From Pleionea litopenaei (GTDB lineage: Bacteria; Pseudomonadota; Gammaproteobacteria; Enterobacterales; Kangiellaceae), in assembly GCF_031198435.1 (NCBI RefSeq), contig NZ_CP133548.1:2514001-2578000 (forward strand): a DNA stretch of 64,000 nucleotides, written 5' to 3'. A model generated the notes under the pieces. That model saw nothing but the letters and a program-made list of their open reading frames with translations, ran no database searches and had not been told where the DNA came from. Each line of letters begins with the position of its first letter. The stretch's first letter is position 1. A program made the position numbers and the translations under genes. This document shows, piece after piece, positions 17,799-26,722 of the stretch.

Positions 17799-18772
17799 GA
17801 CAAGAAGAGTTCGAAGCTCAATACAAAAAGCAATGGGAAGCCTTTGCAGAGTTGGTCTCTAAAATGTCTACAAGGAGTGGCCAGCAAGAACTGAGTCAAC
17901 AGCAACTGGAAGATTTTCCCGCTCAGTATCGTAACTTATGCCACACACTGGCCATCGCTAAAGAGCGTCAGTATAGCCCTTATTTAATTGATCACTTAGA
18001 TACGCTAGTACTGCAAGGGCACCAGCTTTTCTATAAAAAATACCAACGATTGGGCCATCGAATCATTGAATTTATTGCTCATGGTTTTCCCAGAGAAATT
18101 CAACTTAACAAAACGTTGTTTTGGCTCAGCCACTTAATTTTTTACGGGCCAGCCCTTCTATTATTTATACTTACATTACTTAACCCAGACCTAATTTACA
18201 GTGTTATACCGCACTCTCAAGTGTCTGACTTCGAGTCTATGTACAATCCCGAGCAAACCGTTCTAGGGAGAGAACGTCAATCTGATTCTGACTTCTACAT
18301 GTTCGGCCACTATATTCGCAACAATATTAGTATTGGATTTCAAACCTTCGCCACAGGCATACTGTTTGCGTTAGGAACACTCTTTTACTTGATGTTCAAC
18401 GGTATCTTTTTTGGTGTTGTCACTGGGCATATCGTCAATATTAAATACCAAAGCACTTTTTTCCCGTTCGTGATAGGCCATGGTTCGGTTGAACTCACCG
18501 CGATTGTGATTGCAGGCATGGCAGGGTTAAAGCTCGGTTGGTCATTGATCGCACCCGGTAACTTTACTCGAGTCGATTCGCTAAAGTTAGCGGCTCGAAG
18601 AGCGATTCTACTGATGTATGGCGCCACTCTCTTTTTGCTCGCAGCTGCATTCATCGAGGCTTTTTGGTCGTCGAGCACCAATATGAGTTCTACCGTGAAA
18701 TACACCGTTGGCGGCATCTTATGGCTGTTTGTCTATAGCTACTTATTATGGCCAAGGAGTCGTCTACAATGA
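17795..18772 (+). CDS. SpoIIM-like (stage II sporulation protein M family) membrane protein
   Basis: A 325-residue protein with a soluble helical N-terminal third and five or so membrane helices. The segment HGSVELTAIVIAGMAGLKLG is the recognisable SpoIIM-family signature. In Bacillus, SpoIIM belongs to the DMP peptidoglycan-degrading engulfment complex; in non-sporulating gammaproteobacteria this family occurs in MoxR/DUF58 clusters like this one and its function is unknown. Start and stop both overlap neighbours by four bases, implying translational coupling. No enzymatic motif is seen. Confidence 0.85.
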   Translation: MRQEEFEAQYKKQWEAFAELVSKMSTRSGQQELSQQQLEDFPAQYRNLCHTLAIAKERQYSPYLIDHLDTLVLQGHQLFYKKYQRLGHRIIEFIAHGFPREIQLNKTLFWLSHLIFYGPALLLFILTLLNPDLIYSVIPHSQVSDFESMYNPEQTVLGRERQSDSDFYMFGHYIRNNISIGFQTFATGILFALGTLFYLMFNGIFFGVVTGHIVNIKYQSTFFPFVIGHGSVELTAIVIAGMAGLKLGWSLIAPGNFTRVDSLKLAARRAILLMYGATLFLLAAAFIEAFWSSSTNMSSTVKYTVGGILWLFVYSYLLWPRSRLQ

Positions 18773-20349
18773 GACTCGAAGCGATTACGGCAAAAGTAAA
18801 ACCCCGTTCGGGCTGGGAGTCTCTAGACTTAGGTTTTCGAATGGTTCACCAACATTGGTTGTCGCTCTATTCAATTTGGTTCGGTCTAACTCTACCTCTG
18901 TTTTTGCTCGCCTGCTGGTTGTTTAATGACAATATTGGTTGGGTAATCATTGGCTTTTGGTGGTTGAAACCCATCTTTGAAACGGCCATTTTAAACTATC
19001 TGTCTCGAGCCCTGTTTGGTGAGTTTCCAACGCTCAAGAGTACTCTATCAACCTTTCATCGTTACGCCTTTCGACAATGGTTCGGCAATTTAACGTGGCG
19101 CCGATTTAGCCCTACTCGCTCGATGGATTTGCCAGTCGCCCAACTAGAAGGATTGAGCGGCGATCGAAGAGGTCGTCGTATTAGTACACTTCATGCCTTC
19201 AATTCAAGCGCAGCAGTTTGGTTGACTTTGCTATTTATCCTATTTCAAGTCATGTTCTACTTTAACTTGCTCGCCTTAGTTTTTTGGTTAACCCCCGAAG
19301 TGTATCTAGAAAGTATCCTAGTTAACGAGATGGATTTATTGTGGGCTGAAAATTCGATCATTGGGCAGTTTGTGCAAGCATTGATTATGTATTTAATAAT
19401 GTCATTTTTTAGTCCTTTTTATGTCGCCGGTGGCTTCTCTATTTACATCAATCAAAGAACTATATTAGAGGCCTGGGACATTGAGCTTATTTTCAAAAAG
19501 TTAAGTCAACGTGTGGCGAAAAACTTCGATTATTTAAAATCAATAAGCTCCGCAATACTGCCTATCATCTTTGCTTGCTGTTTAATCTCACTTCCTCCAA
19601 CAGTCGAAGCCGCGGACGATGACAGTTCCACGGAGATATCGAAAGAAGAAAGTTTAAATACACCCGAAAAGACAGAGATAAAAGAACAACTCAATAAGAT
19701 TCTTGAGGCGCCTCCATTTAAACGCACTGAAAAGTCGTCAGAAGTTAAATTCGAATTTGACTTAGACTATGAAACGAATGACTCTAGAGAAAAAGAAAAT
19801 TCTTCTAGCAATACATCAATGTTAGGCTTTTTTGGTGGCCTCGCTCAAGTTGCAGAAGTGTTTCTTTGGCTTGGAGTCGGCGCGCTTGTCATCTGGTTAG
19901 TGATTAAAATATTTGATTTAGCACCGGCGAAGCGTGCAAAAATAAAATCAGAAAAGGCGAGACCAGACGTTTTATTTGGATTAGACATAAGCGAACAAGC
20001 TTTACCAGAGGATCCAAGTGACGAGTGCTTGAAATTATGGGAACTAAAAGAATACCGTCGAGCACTGTCATTGTTATTAAGAGCGGCACTAATCAAACTA
20101 ATCGATCAACATCATTGTCAATTTGAAGATGGATATACCGAGCTCGAATGTGCTCGAGTCGTAAAACATTCATCCAGTAAAAGCGTGTCTGAGTTTTTTG
20201 ACCAATTGATTCAAGTGTGGAGATTATTTGCGTACGCACATAAACTTCCAGAATCGTCGCAAGTAGCATTATTGGCAGAAGAATTTAAAACCGTTTTTAA
20301 AGATGCTGACTTAAGCGATGCTAATAATCACTCGGAGTTAAATGCGTAA
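18769..20349 (+). CDS. DUF4129-containing membrane protein
   Basis: About 526 residues. The N-terminal half has several membrane helices, followed by an acidic low-complexity linker (~residues 280-340: DDDSSTEISKEE, EKENSSSNTS), another membrane helix at ~363-383, and a C-terminal DUF4129 domain (~415-505: CLKLWELKEYRRALSLLLRA, then the WRLFAYAHKLP segment). The start at ATG 18769 overlaps the previous stop (ATGA) and has AAGGAG upstream at 18754-18759; an ATG seven codons earlier is less suitable. DUF4129 is often found fused or next to transglutaminase-like proteins in MoxR clusters; no transglutaminase is seen here. Confidence 0.8.
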   Translation: MRLEAITAKVKPRSGWESLDLGFRMVHQHWLSLYSIWFGLTLPLFLLACWLFNDNIGWVIIGFWWLKPIFETAILNYLSRALFGEFPTLKSTLSTFHRYAFRQWFGNLTWRRFSPTRSMDLPVAQLEGLSGDRRGRRISTLHAFNSSAAVWLTLLFILFQVMFYFNLLALVFWLTPEVYLESILVNEMDLLWAENSIIGQFVQALIMYLIMSFFSPFYVAGGFSIYINQRTILEAWDIELIFKKLSQRVAKNFDYLKSISSAILPIIFACCLISLPPTVEAADDDSSTEISKEESLNTPEKTEIKEQLNKILEAPPFKRTEKSSEVKFEFDLDYETNDSREKENSSSNTSMLGFFGGLAQVAEVFLWLGVGALVIWLVIKIFDLAPAKRAKIKSEKARPDVLFGLDISEQALPEDPSDECLKLWELKEYRRALSLLLRAALIKLIDQHHCQFEDGYTELECARVVKHSSSKSVSEFFDQLIQVWRLFAYAHKLPESSQVALLAEEFKTVFKDADLSDANNHSELNA

Positions 20350-21577
20350 AATGACTCCTAAATTTTTAAACCTTACTACAGATACCACTGTTTCAAAGCG
20401 ACTTCTTTTGGGAATGGGACTATTCACTTTGGTTGCTTTACTCTGTATTTGGTTACTGACTTTTGCCATTCGAGTGAGCTTTACTAAAACCCTACCTTCT
20501 GATGTAGAAGTGCGTAAAAATCCATTTCTTGCGCTTGAAAAGCTCGCAGATGTATATGGTGATCAAGTGACGACTCATCGAGATTTCAGTCTTTTCGATG
20601 CACCTCTAGATCCGCAAGAAATTGTTGTCATCACCAATAGTCGAAAGCCATTAAGTCCGGCGCGACTAGAGCGACTTTATGATTTTGTAGAGCAAGGTGG
20701 ATTTTTAATTCTGGCGGCCGAAGAGTTCTTCGACGATGATGCAGGATCAAGTGGCGCGCCCATTTTAGATGAGCTTGGAGCAAGACTTTACTCGAATGAT
20801 GGTGAGATCGAGCGAGAGAGCCTCGACAACGACTATGAAAGCAAAATAGAGCGCATGTTTTCTGCCGACGTAAGCATGCTAGAGTTCAACGATGAGCCTA
20901 AGCCCATTCAAGTTCAATTTGATGACAGTTACTATTTAATCGATTCGTCTGGAGACGCCTTTTATATTGCTGGCAGTGAAGAGAACCATCACCTACTGCA
21001 ATATTACTACGGTGAAGGCATCATCACGGTTTTAAGCGATGTGGATTTCTGGAGCAACAGCGAGATAGACCGCTTTGATCATGCCTATTTTTTCCGCATG
21101 TTTTCTGAAGGTCAGTCGGTAAGAATTATCTATAACCCTCAGGTTCCATCGCTGGCTAATTTAACCTGGGCACATGCAAGCTATGTTGCTATCTCGCTTT
21201 TCATTTTCATCGCTGCAGTCATTTGGTTTAAGCAAATTAAAACGGGGCCAGTGTTTCCTCAGTTTTCAAGCGATAGTAGAAAGCTTATTCAACATTTAGA
21301 AGCCTCGGCTGAGTTTAAGACTCGTTTTTGTGGCCTCAACTTATTACTAGAACAAGCAAAAACGGAACTCTTTAGAAAGATATCGAGACGTCATCATAAA
21401 TTTTTAGAACTGCCGCCAGCGCAACAAATTAAAGTAATAAAGGATATGACAAAGGTTCCTGAGTCGTCTCTTGAAGTTTTATATAAATCAACAGAAGACT
21501 CCCAAGTATTTACTCAACAAATTTCGTTGATTCAAACACTCAGATTAAAAATAGATGGAAAAAATTATGAACGATGA
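20342..21577 (+). CDS. DUF4350-containing membrane protein
   Basis: A 411-residue protein with an N-terminal helix (~residues 20-42), a periplasmic alpha/beta domain of the DUF4350 type (NPFLALEKLADVYG, then EIVVITNSRKPLS and GGFLILAAEE; resembles the GATase-like/GldG-like fold), a second membrane helix around residue 285, and a cytosolic helical tail. GGAG five bases before ATG 20342 supports the start, which overlaps the previous gene by eight bases. It is the fourth gene of the six-gene module. The GldG-like domain suggests ligand or protein binding rather than catalysis; this is inferred. Confidence 0.8.
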   Translation: MRKMTPKFLNLTTDTTVSKRLLLGMGLFTLVALLCIWLLTFAIRVSFTKTLPSDVEVRKNPFLALEKLADVYGDQVTTHRDFSLFDAPLDPQEIVVITNSRKPLSPARLERLYDFVEQGGFLILAAEEFFDDDAGSSGAPILDELGARLYSNDGEIERESLDNDYESKIERMFSADVSMLEFNDEPKPIQVQFDDSYYLIDSSGDAFYIAGSEENHHLLQYYYGEGIITVLSDVDFWSNSEIDRFDHAYFFRMFSEGQSVRIIYNPQVPSLANLTWAHASYVAISLFIFIAAVIWFKQIKTGPVFPQFSSDSRKLIQHLEASAEFKTRFCGLNLLLEQAKTELFRKISRRHHKFLELPPAQQIKVIKDMTKVPESSLEVLYKSTEDSQVFTQQISLIQTLRLKIDGKNYER

Positions 21578-22571
21578 AACCATGCAAAATAGTTCTGCAG
21601 AAGGCAGCAACGCACAGATCAATGAATGTTATGAACTCATCGACAATATGACTCATCAGGTCGAAAGTGTTCTAATTGGACAACGTGAAGTATTACAACA
21701 GGCGTTGGTTTGTCTGTTTGCTTCTGGCCACTTACTTCTGGAGGGTGTCCCTGGCATCGGAAAGACTTTATTGGTTCGTGCGCTCTCAAAATGCTTTGGC
21801 GGAGAATTTTCGCGAATTCAGTTTACTCCAGATTTAATGCCAAGTGATGTTACCGGCCACGCAGTCTATGATCCAAAATCGGAAAAATTCCGAATTCGAA
21901 AAGGTCCAGCATTTACTAATCTACTGCTTGCTGATGAGATCAACCGTGCTCCGGCAAAAACTCAAGCCTCACTGCTAGAAGTGATGCAAGAGCAACAGAT
22001 AACCATCGAAGGTAATGCTTATAAAACTGATTCACCGTTTATGGTTATGGCTACGCAAAATCCGCTTGAACAAGAAGGCACTTATCCGCTGCCAGAGGCC
22101 GAACTTGATCGATTCTTAATGAAAGTCTACATGGAATACCCAGAGCAAGAAGATGAAGTGACACTGGTTAAAAAAATTACGACCGGACAAATATCCAATA
22201 GCAGTTTATTAGATTTAGTCAACGTAGTTGCCAGCCCTGACGATATTATTCGTTGCCAAAAAGTCGCCAGTGAAATCGACGTTGACCATAGTCTATTTGA
22301 ATACGCCGTTCGTATCGTTGCTGCCACTCGAGATTGGCCAGGTATACGAATGGGCGCAAGCCCACGAGCCAGTTTAGCGCTAATTCGTTGCTCACGAGCA
22401 CTTGCTTTAATTAAACGACAAGCGTTCGTAACCCCGGACGAAATCAAAGAAGTAGCGGCTCCTATTATCCGTCATCGCGTTCAACTTTCAGCCGAATTAG
22501 AAATCGAAGGCATCAGTGTTGACGATGTTATTCAAGATATTTTGAACCAAGTAGAAGCTCCACGGCAATGA
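21567..22571 (+). CDS. MoxR-family AAA+ ATPase
   Basis: About 334 residues with Walker A GVPGIGKTLL, Walker B LLADEINRAPAKTQ, sensor-1 ATQNPLEQEGTYPLPEAELDRF and the C-terminal AAA lid. MoxR ATPases act as chaperones that assemble or activate partner proteins, often with VWA or DUF58 proteins. The start at ATG 21567 has GGA seven bases upstream and overlaps the DUF4350 stop; ATG 21555, in frame, is an alternative. The DUF58 gene follows with an ATGA overlap, the classical MoxR-DUF58 pairing. The cytosolic location fits action on the adjacent membrane proteins. Confidence 0.95.
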   Translation: MNDETMQNSSAEGSNAQINECYELIDNMTHQVESVLIGQREVLQQALVCLFASGHLLLEGVPGIGKTLLVRALSKCFGGEFSRIQFTPDLMPSDVTGHAVYDPKSEKFRIRKGPAFTNLLLADEINRAPAKTQASLLEVMQEQQITIEGNAYKTDSPFMVMATQNPLEQEGTYPLPEAELDRFLMKVYMEYPEQEDEVTLVKKITTGQISNSSLLDLVNVVASPDDIIRCQKVASEIDVDHSLFEYAVRIVAATRDWPGIRMGASPRASLALIRCSRALALIKRQAFVTPDEIKEVAAPIIRHRVQLSAELEIEGISVDDVIQDILNQVEAPRQ

Positions 22572-23914
22572 GACCCAGCGTAGTTGCTTTATACAGTATC
22601 GCTGTTTGGATCGCGCTAGCGCTCGTCACAGCGACGTTGAAGGTTTTAGCGTCGTCATTTGATTGGGACGCTAGCTATGCCGAGACTTTTTATCAAATAT
22701 GGTACTGGTTCGGTATTGGACTCGGCGGCGTCGCGATTTTGGATTTGATCTCAATGCGACTCGAGTCTGTACCTCAAGCTTATCGTTCAGTTAACAAAAA
22801 CGTCGCGGTCGGCAGTCAAACCAAAGTTCAGCTAAATGTACGACATAAAAACTCTCGCAAAATCAACTTCATTGTCAATGACCATTATCCCGAACACTCA
22901 CAGGTGGAAGATCTTCCCCAATCATTAATCCTTGATCAAGGACAAGTCGCCAAACTTCAATACTCTTTAAGGGTTTTAAAGCGCGGGGACGCCTCTTTCG
23001 GAAAGATCAGAGTTATCTCTCGATCACGTTTTAATCTATGGGACAAAGTAACCATTTGTGGTTCTGAAGAAACCATTAAAGTTTATCCCAATTTTGCGGC
23101 GATTCATCACTACTTACTACTGTCGGCTGATCAACAACAATCACAAATGGGCATTCGTTTAAGCCAACGTCGAGGCGACGGGCTCGAGTTTCACCAACTT
23201 CGCGAATACCGCATCGGCGATTCGATACGACAAATTGATTGGCGAGCCAGTTCTCGATTGAACAAGTTGATCTCCAAAGAGTATCAAGAAGAAAAAGATC
23301 AAAATATCGTATTTTTACTCGATTGCGGACGTCGAATGCGAACGCAAGATGATCAACTGTCGCATTTTGATCACTCACTTAACGCTATGTTGATGCTGGG
23401 TTACATCGGCCTTAAACAGGGTGATGCGGTGGGCTTGTCTACCTTTGGCGGGCTATCGCGTTGGTTACCTCCGCAAAAAGGAACCTACTTTATCAATTCA
23501 TTGATGAATCAAGTTTATGACTGTCACCCAACTTTGCAAGCATCTGACTTTATTGAAGCTGCAACCGAATTGAACAAACGCATTAGAAAACGGTCGCTGG
23601 TCGTTTTAATCAGCAATTGCCGAAATGAAGATTGGGTAGAGTTAGAACCCGCCATTCGCCTTCTAAATCGTCATCATTTAGTTATGCTCGCAAACTTAAG
23701 AGAGCAAGCCATTGATGACATAATGGATACACCTGTAGATTCTTTTGAATCTGCCCAAAGATACGCAGAGACCAGTCAGTTTTTTGCTCAACGACAAAGT
23801 TTAAACACGCAGTGCAGTGTCCAAGGTGTTGTATCTGTCGACACCGCACCAAAACACCTGGCCACAGAAATAGTCAACCAATATTTTAAGATTAAACGCA
23901 GCGGTAAACTCTGA
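22568..23914 (+). CDS. DUF58-family (VWA-like) protein, MoxR partner
   Basis: A 448-residue protein with two N-terminal membrane helices (~residues 5-30 and 42-60), a beta-rich periplasmic-type domain, then the DUF58 core with its signature (RRGDGLEFHQLREY, then GDSIRQIDWRASSR) and a VWA-like fold starting at NIVFLLDCGRRM. The usual MIDAS DxSxS appears as DCGRR, so metal binding is doubtful. It is the last gene of the module and overlaps moxR by four bases. About 160 bases without a clear terminator separate it from prmA. Confidence 0.9.
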   Translation: MRPSVVALYSIAVWIALALVTATLKVLASSFDWDASYAETFYQIWYWFGIGLGGVAILDLISMRLESVPQAYRSVNKNVAVGSQTKVQLNVRHKNSRKINFIVNDHYPEHSQVEDLPQSLILDQGQVAKLQYSLRVLKRGDASFGKIRVISRSRFNLWDKVTICGSEETIKVYPNFAAIHHYLLLSADQQQSQMGIRLSQRRGDGLEFHQLREYRIGDSIRQIDWRASSRLNKLISKEYQEEKDQNIVFLLDCGRRMRTQDDQLSHFDHSLNAMLMLGYIGLKQGDAVGLSTFGGLSRWLPPQKGTYFINSLMNQVYDCHPTLQASDFIEAATELNKRIRKRSLVVLISNCRNEDWVELEPAIRLLNRHHLVMLANLREQAIDDIMDTPVDSFESAQRYAETSQFFAQRQSLNTQCSVQGVVSVDTAPKHLATEIVNQYFKIKRSGKL

Positions 23915-24074
23915 TACCATTTACCTATAACGGTTACCGAGTTTGCTCGTGCCTTTCGCTGAATCAAGTAAGCTGAATTTGGTCACTGAGAATCGCTTAC
24001 TTGAGTTAGCGTCAAACTTAGCCAGAACTTAACTTTGATAGATTCTAAAAGAAACAGAATCTAATGGTGAAATT

Positions 24075-24965
24075 ATGCCTTGGTTGCAATTAAAATTTGG
24101 TACCGAACAAGAACACGTTGATCAAGTATCTGACTATTTAATGGAACTCGGAGCCGTCTCCCTAACCTATGAAGACGCCGAAGATAACCCTATTTTAGAG
24201 CCTTTACCGGGAGAAACGCCTCTCTGGCAAGCATTAATTGTCTCAGCTCTGTTCGATGCAGAGACTGACACGCAACATATCATTGACTTACTTGCTTACC
24301 AACCTTGGCAATCTTGTGTCCAAAGTCCTCGGTTTGAACAACTCGAAGACAAAGATTGGGAACGTGCTTGGATGGACAACTTCCATCCTATCTCATTTGG
24401 TCAAAGACTGTGGATTGTTCCGAGTTGGCACCAGCCTCCTGAGCCAGATGCAGTCAATATCATGCTGGATCCGGGACTAGCGTTTGGAACTGGTACCCAC
24501 CCAACAACCGCCCTATGTTTACAGTGGCTCGATGGCTTTGATGTGAATGGCTTAAGTGTTCTAGATTATGGTTGTGGAAGTGGCATATTAGCGATCGCAG
24601 CGGCATTGCTTGGGGCAAAAGATATCACTGCAATAGACATCGATCCGCAAGCCCTGACAGCCACCCGCGATAATATGACTCGCAACCAACTTCCACCGGA
24701 TGCCATTACCGTGGGTTTACCAGACGCAATCGAGGCTAAACAATACCCAATAGTCATTGCCAATATCTTAGCTGGACCACTCAAAGAGCTCTCTTCTTCA
24801 ATCGCAGGCCAAGTGGCGCCTGGAGGACATATTGTCTTATCTGGCTTACTTGCGGAGCAAGCAGAAGAAATTAGCCAATGTTACTCAAAATGGTTTAATA
24901 TGCAGCCACCGGTACAAAAAGACGACTGGATTCGCCTAGTAGGCATCAAGCGAGAAGAGCATTAA
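24075..24965 (+). CDS. prmA: Ribosomal protein L11 methyltransferase
   Basis: A 296-residue SAM-dependent methyltransferase that trimethylates L11 on several Lys residues and the N-terminus. The N-terminal substrate-recognition domain begins MPWLQLKFGTEQEHVDQVSDYLMELGAVSLT. The catalytic domain has motif I LDYGCGSGILAIAAALLGA, the D-I-D acidic end of strand 2 (AIDIDPQA), and the NILAGPL motif IV. GTGA lies just upstream of the ATG. Length and order match the family. It is followed at ~100 bases by a DUF3426 gene and then dusB-fis; in many gammaproteobacteria prmA sits directly upstream of dusB. Confidence 0.97.
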   Translation: MPWLQLKFGTEQEHVDQVSDYLMELGAVSLTYEDAEDNPILEPLPGETPLWQALIVSALFDAETDTQHIIDLLAYQPWQSCVQSPRFEQLEDKDWERAWMDNFHPISFGQRLWIVPSWHQPPEPDAVNIMLDPGLAFGTGTHPTTALCLQWLDGFDVNGLSVLDYGCGSGILAIAAALLGAKDITAIDIDPQALTATRDNMTRNQLPPDAITVGLPDAIEAKQYPIVIANILAGPLKELSSSIAGQVAPGGHIVLSGLLAEQAEEISQCYSKWFNMQPPVQKDDWIRLVGIKREEH

Positions 24966-25062
24966 CGCGTTATTTAAATCGACGCAAAATAGAACCGATA
25001 GACACTTGATGACTTACTTGAACACATTCGCGATAACCAATCGAAAAGGACGCCACTGAGTC

Positions 25063-26532
25063 ATGTCGCAATCTATTTTTACGCGATGCCCTGAATGTTC
25101 GACTGTTTTTCGAGTCACCGAAGAACACCTCGCTTTAGCTAAAGGCAAGGTGCGTTGCGGTGCCTGTATGAATGTATTTACCGCGACAGAACATTTGGTT
25201 CGACCTAAATCAACAAGCTCAGCAACTGACTCTTCAAGCAGTATTGAACGCTCGCTAGATAAAGCACTTGGCACAAGCATAGAAGAGCATCAGCCAAGCG
25301 ACGATGGGCTGCTGAGGGCGTCAAACGAAGCCGAACAAGACATTCGCTGGGGAGACAAACCAGAAAACCGAACAGAATATCCCATCGATCGGTTTGGTCA
25401 ACCGACGGCCGATCAGGCTCCCGACATCGCAGAGTCAGGCGAGTCTAATGAAAGCTCTGAACAACCAATCAATGAATTCAGTGACTCCTCCTCTCATGAA
25501 GAACCATTCGACCAACAAGATTTCGTCAGCCCGATGCAAGATGATTTGCACGCACCGGAAAGTTTTGACGAGCCTGATCTTGAAAAGCGAATTGTCGAAG
25601 AACAGTGCGCCGAAAAACATAAAGAGCAACTTGACCCAAGTGACGATGATATTGAATCGTTTGCCATTGATGCTTTTGAAGATGAGGTAAGTTCAGACAA
25701 CCTGCCCTATCAAAACGATCCTCAATCGTCTGATGAATTAACCTCTGATGCGACTGATGGCTCTTACACAGAAGGCAGCCTTTTTTCTTCTGATGAAGTC
25801 GATTACTCAGATTCAGATGAAACAGACGTAGACGATGAGTCTGCAGGGTTTTCTGATCAAGCTCAGTCGATATCAGAAGATGACTCGGCATCCTCTCGAA
25901 GTGATGCAGTCAAAGATCAAGAAGCACTCAATGATTCTATTCGCTCCGAACACCCAACCTTAAACGATGATTTTTCGATTGATCGCCTCAGCGATGCTCT
26001 CGCTGAAGAAGACTTAGAGCCCGATCCTCTCGATGAGTTTGACGATATCGTCGAGCGAAAAAGCCATGCCTTAAAATGGATGGTTATAAGCATCGTACTC
26101 GTTGGTGGACTTGGCTACTTTATTTATTGGCTGTGGAGTGATCGTCAAACACTCGCTTGGGATGACACTTGGGGCAGTAGTGTACAAGTCCTTTGCTCAG
26201 TAGCGCCTTGTGACTTGAAGCCTCGCCGAAACGTCGCCGCTATAGAACTGCTGCAACGGGATATTCGCCCCAGCGAAAATAATCCAGAGATCACTGAGTT
26301 TAATCTATTTATTCGCAACAATGCCGATTATGAGCAACCCTACCCCACCGTCGAAATTCGCTTTACTGACACCAAAGGAGCGATAGTTTCGAGTGAGATT
26401 CATTCGCCCGAAGACTACTTATCCGCCGATGTGAAAGGTCGAATGATGCCTGTCAATCAGCGGACCTTGATTCTAATTCAAGCACGTAAATCTAACGCAA
26501 ATGCCTTCGGATTCGAGTTTAATTTCAAATAA
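25063..26532 (+). CDS. Zinc-ribbon (MJ0042-type) and DUF3426 membrane protein with a long acidic linker
   Basis: A 489-residue protein. Residues ~5-45 are a CxxC...CxxC zinc ribbon (RCPECSTVF, RCGACMNVF) of the MJ0042 type. Residues ~55-330 are a disordered-looking Asp/Ser/Glu-rich linker. A single membrane helix at ~337-357 (WMVISIVLVGGLGYFIYWLW) leads to a periplasmic C-terminal DUF3426 domain. The same architecture is common between prmA and dusB in gammaproteobacteria, where it is usually annotated as a hypothetical zinc-ribbon protein. Function unknown. The linker is unusually long and acidic and may extend the cytosolic ribbon away from the membrane. Confidence 0.85.
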   Translation: MSQSIFTRCPECSTVFRVTEEHLALAKGKVRCGACMNVFTATEHLVRPKSTSSATDSSSSIERSLDKALGTSIEEHQPSDDGLLRASNEAEQDIRWGDKPENRTEYPIDRFGQPTADQAPDIAESGESNESSEQPINEFSDSSSHEEPFDQQDFVSPMQDDLHAPESFDEPDLEKRIVEEQCAEKHKEQLDPSDDDIESFAIDAFEDEVSSDNLPYQNDPQSSDELTSDATDGSYTEGSLFSSDEVDYSDSDETDVDDESAGFSDQAQSISEDDSASSRSDAVKDQEALNDSIRSEHPTLNDDFSIDRLSDALAEEDLEPDPLDEFDDIVERKSHALKWMVISIVLVGGLGYFIYWLWSDRQTLAWDDTWGSSVQVLCSVAPCDLKPRRNVAAIELLQRDIRPSENNPEITEFNLFIRNNADYEQPYPTVEIRFTDTKGAIVSSEIHSPEDYLSADVKGRMMPVNQRTLILIQARKSNANAFGFEFNFK

Positions 26533-26649
26533 TAGGCTTACCGTTAAACGAAACTGAGACAAGCAGCGCTGGTTTTTTTGGCCAGACGCGCTAACTGTTT
26601 GTTTTATCGAATTTACTTAAAATCAAGGCCTTTTCTGCAGATTTTTTCG

Positions 26650-26678
26650 TTTTCAAAACCGATTAAAAAGTGTATGAT
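26650..26678 (+). promoter_or_regulatory. Predicted sigma-70 promoter of dusB-fis
   Basis: -35 TTTTCA (26650-26655), 17-base spacer, -10 TATGAT (26673-26678). The next bases are a GC-rich discriminator (TTGGCGC), as expected for a stringently controlled promoter; the E. coli dusB-fis promoter is repressed by ppGpp/DksA. The ~190-base gap after the DUF3426 gene also holds an imperfect GC-rich hairpin (around 26575-26600) that is too irregular to call a terminator. Confidence 0.5.
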
Positions 26679-26722
26679 TTGGCGCTTTCTTAACCAGCTC
26701 TGATGTAGGTCTTCGCAAGTCA

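Noticed and set aside
25394-25891. Several overlapping frames on both strands inside the DUF3426 gene
   Set aside because: They come from the low-complexity acidic linker, which lacks stops in several frames; no independent gene evidence.
26575-26600. GC-rich imperfect hairpin with a T-run in its middle, after the DUF3426 gene
   Set aside because: The T-run is in the loop and not after the stem, and the pairing is broken, so a terminator is not supported.
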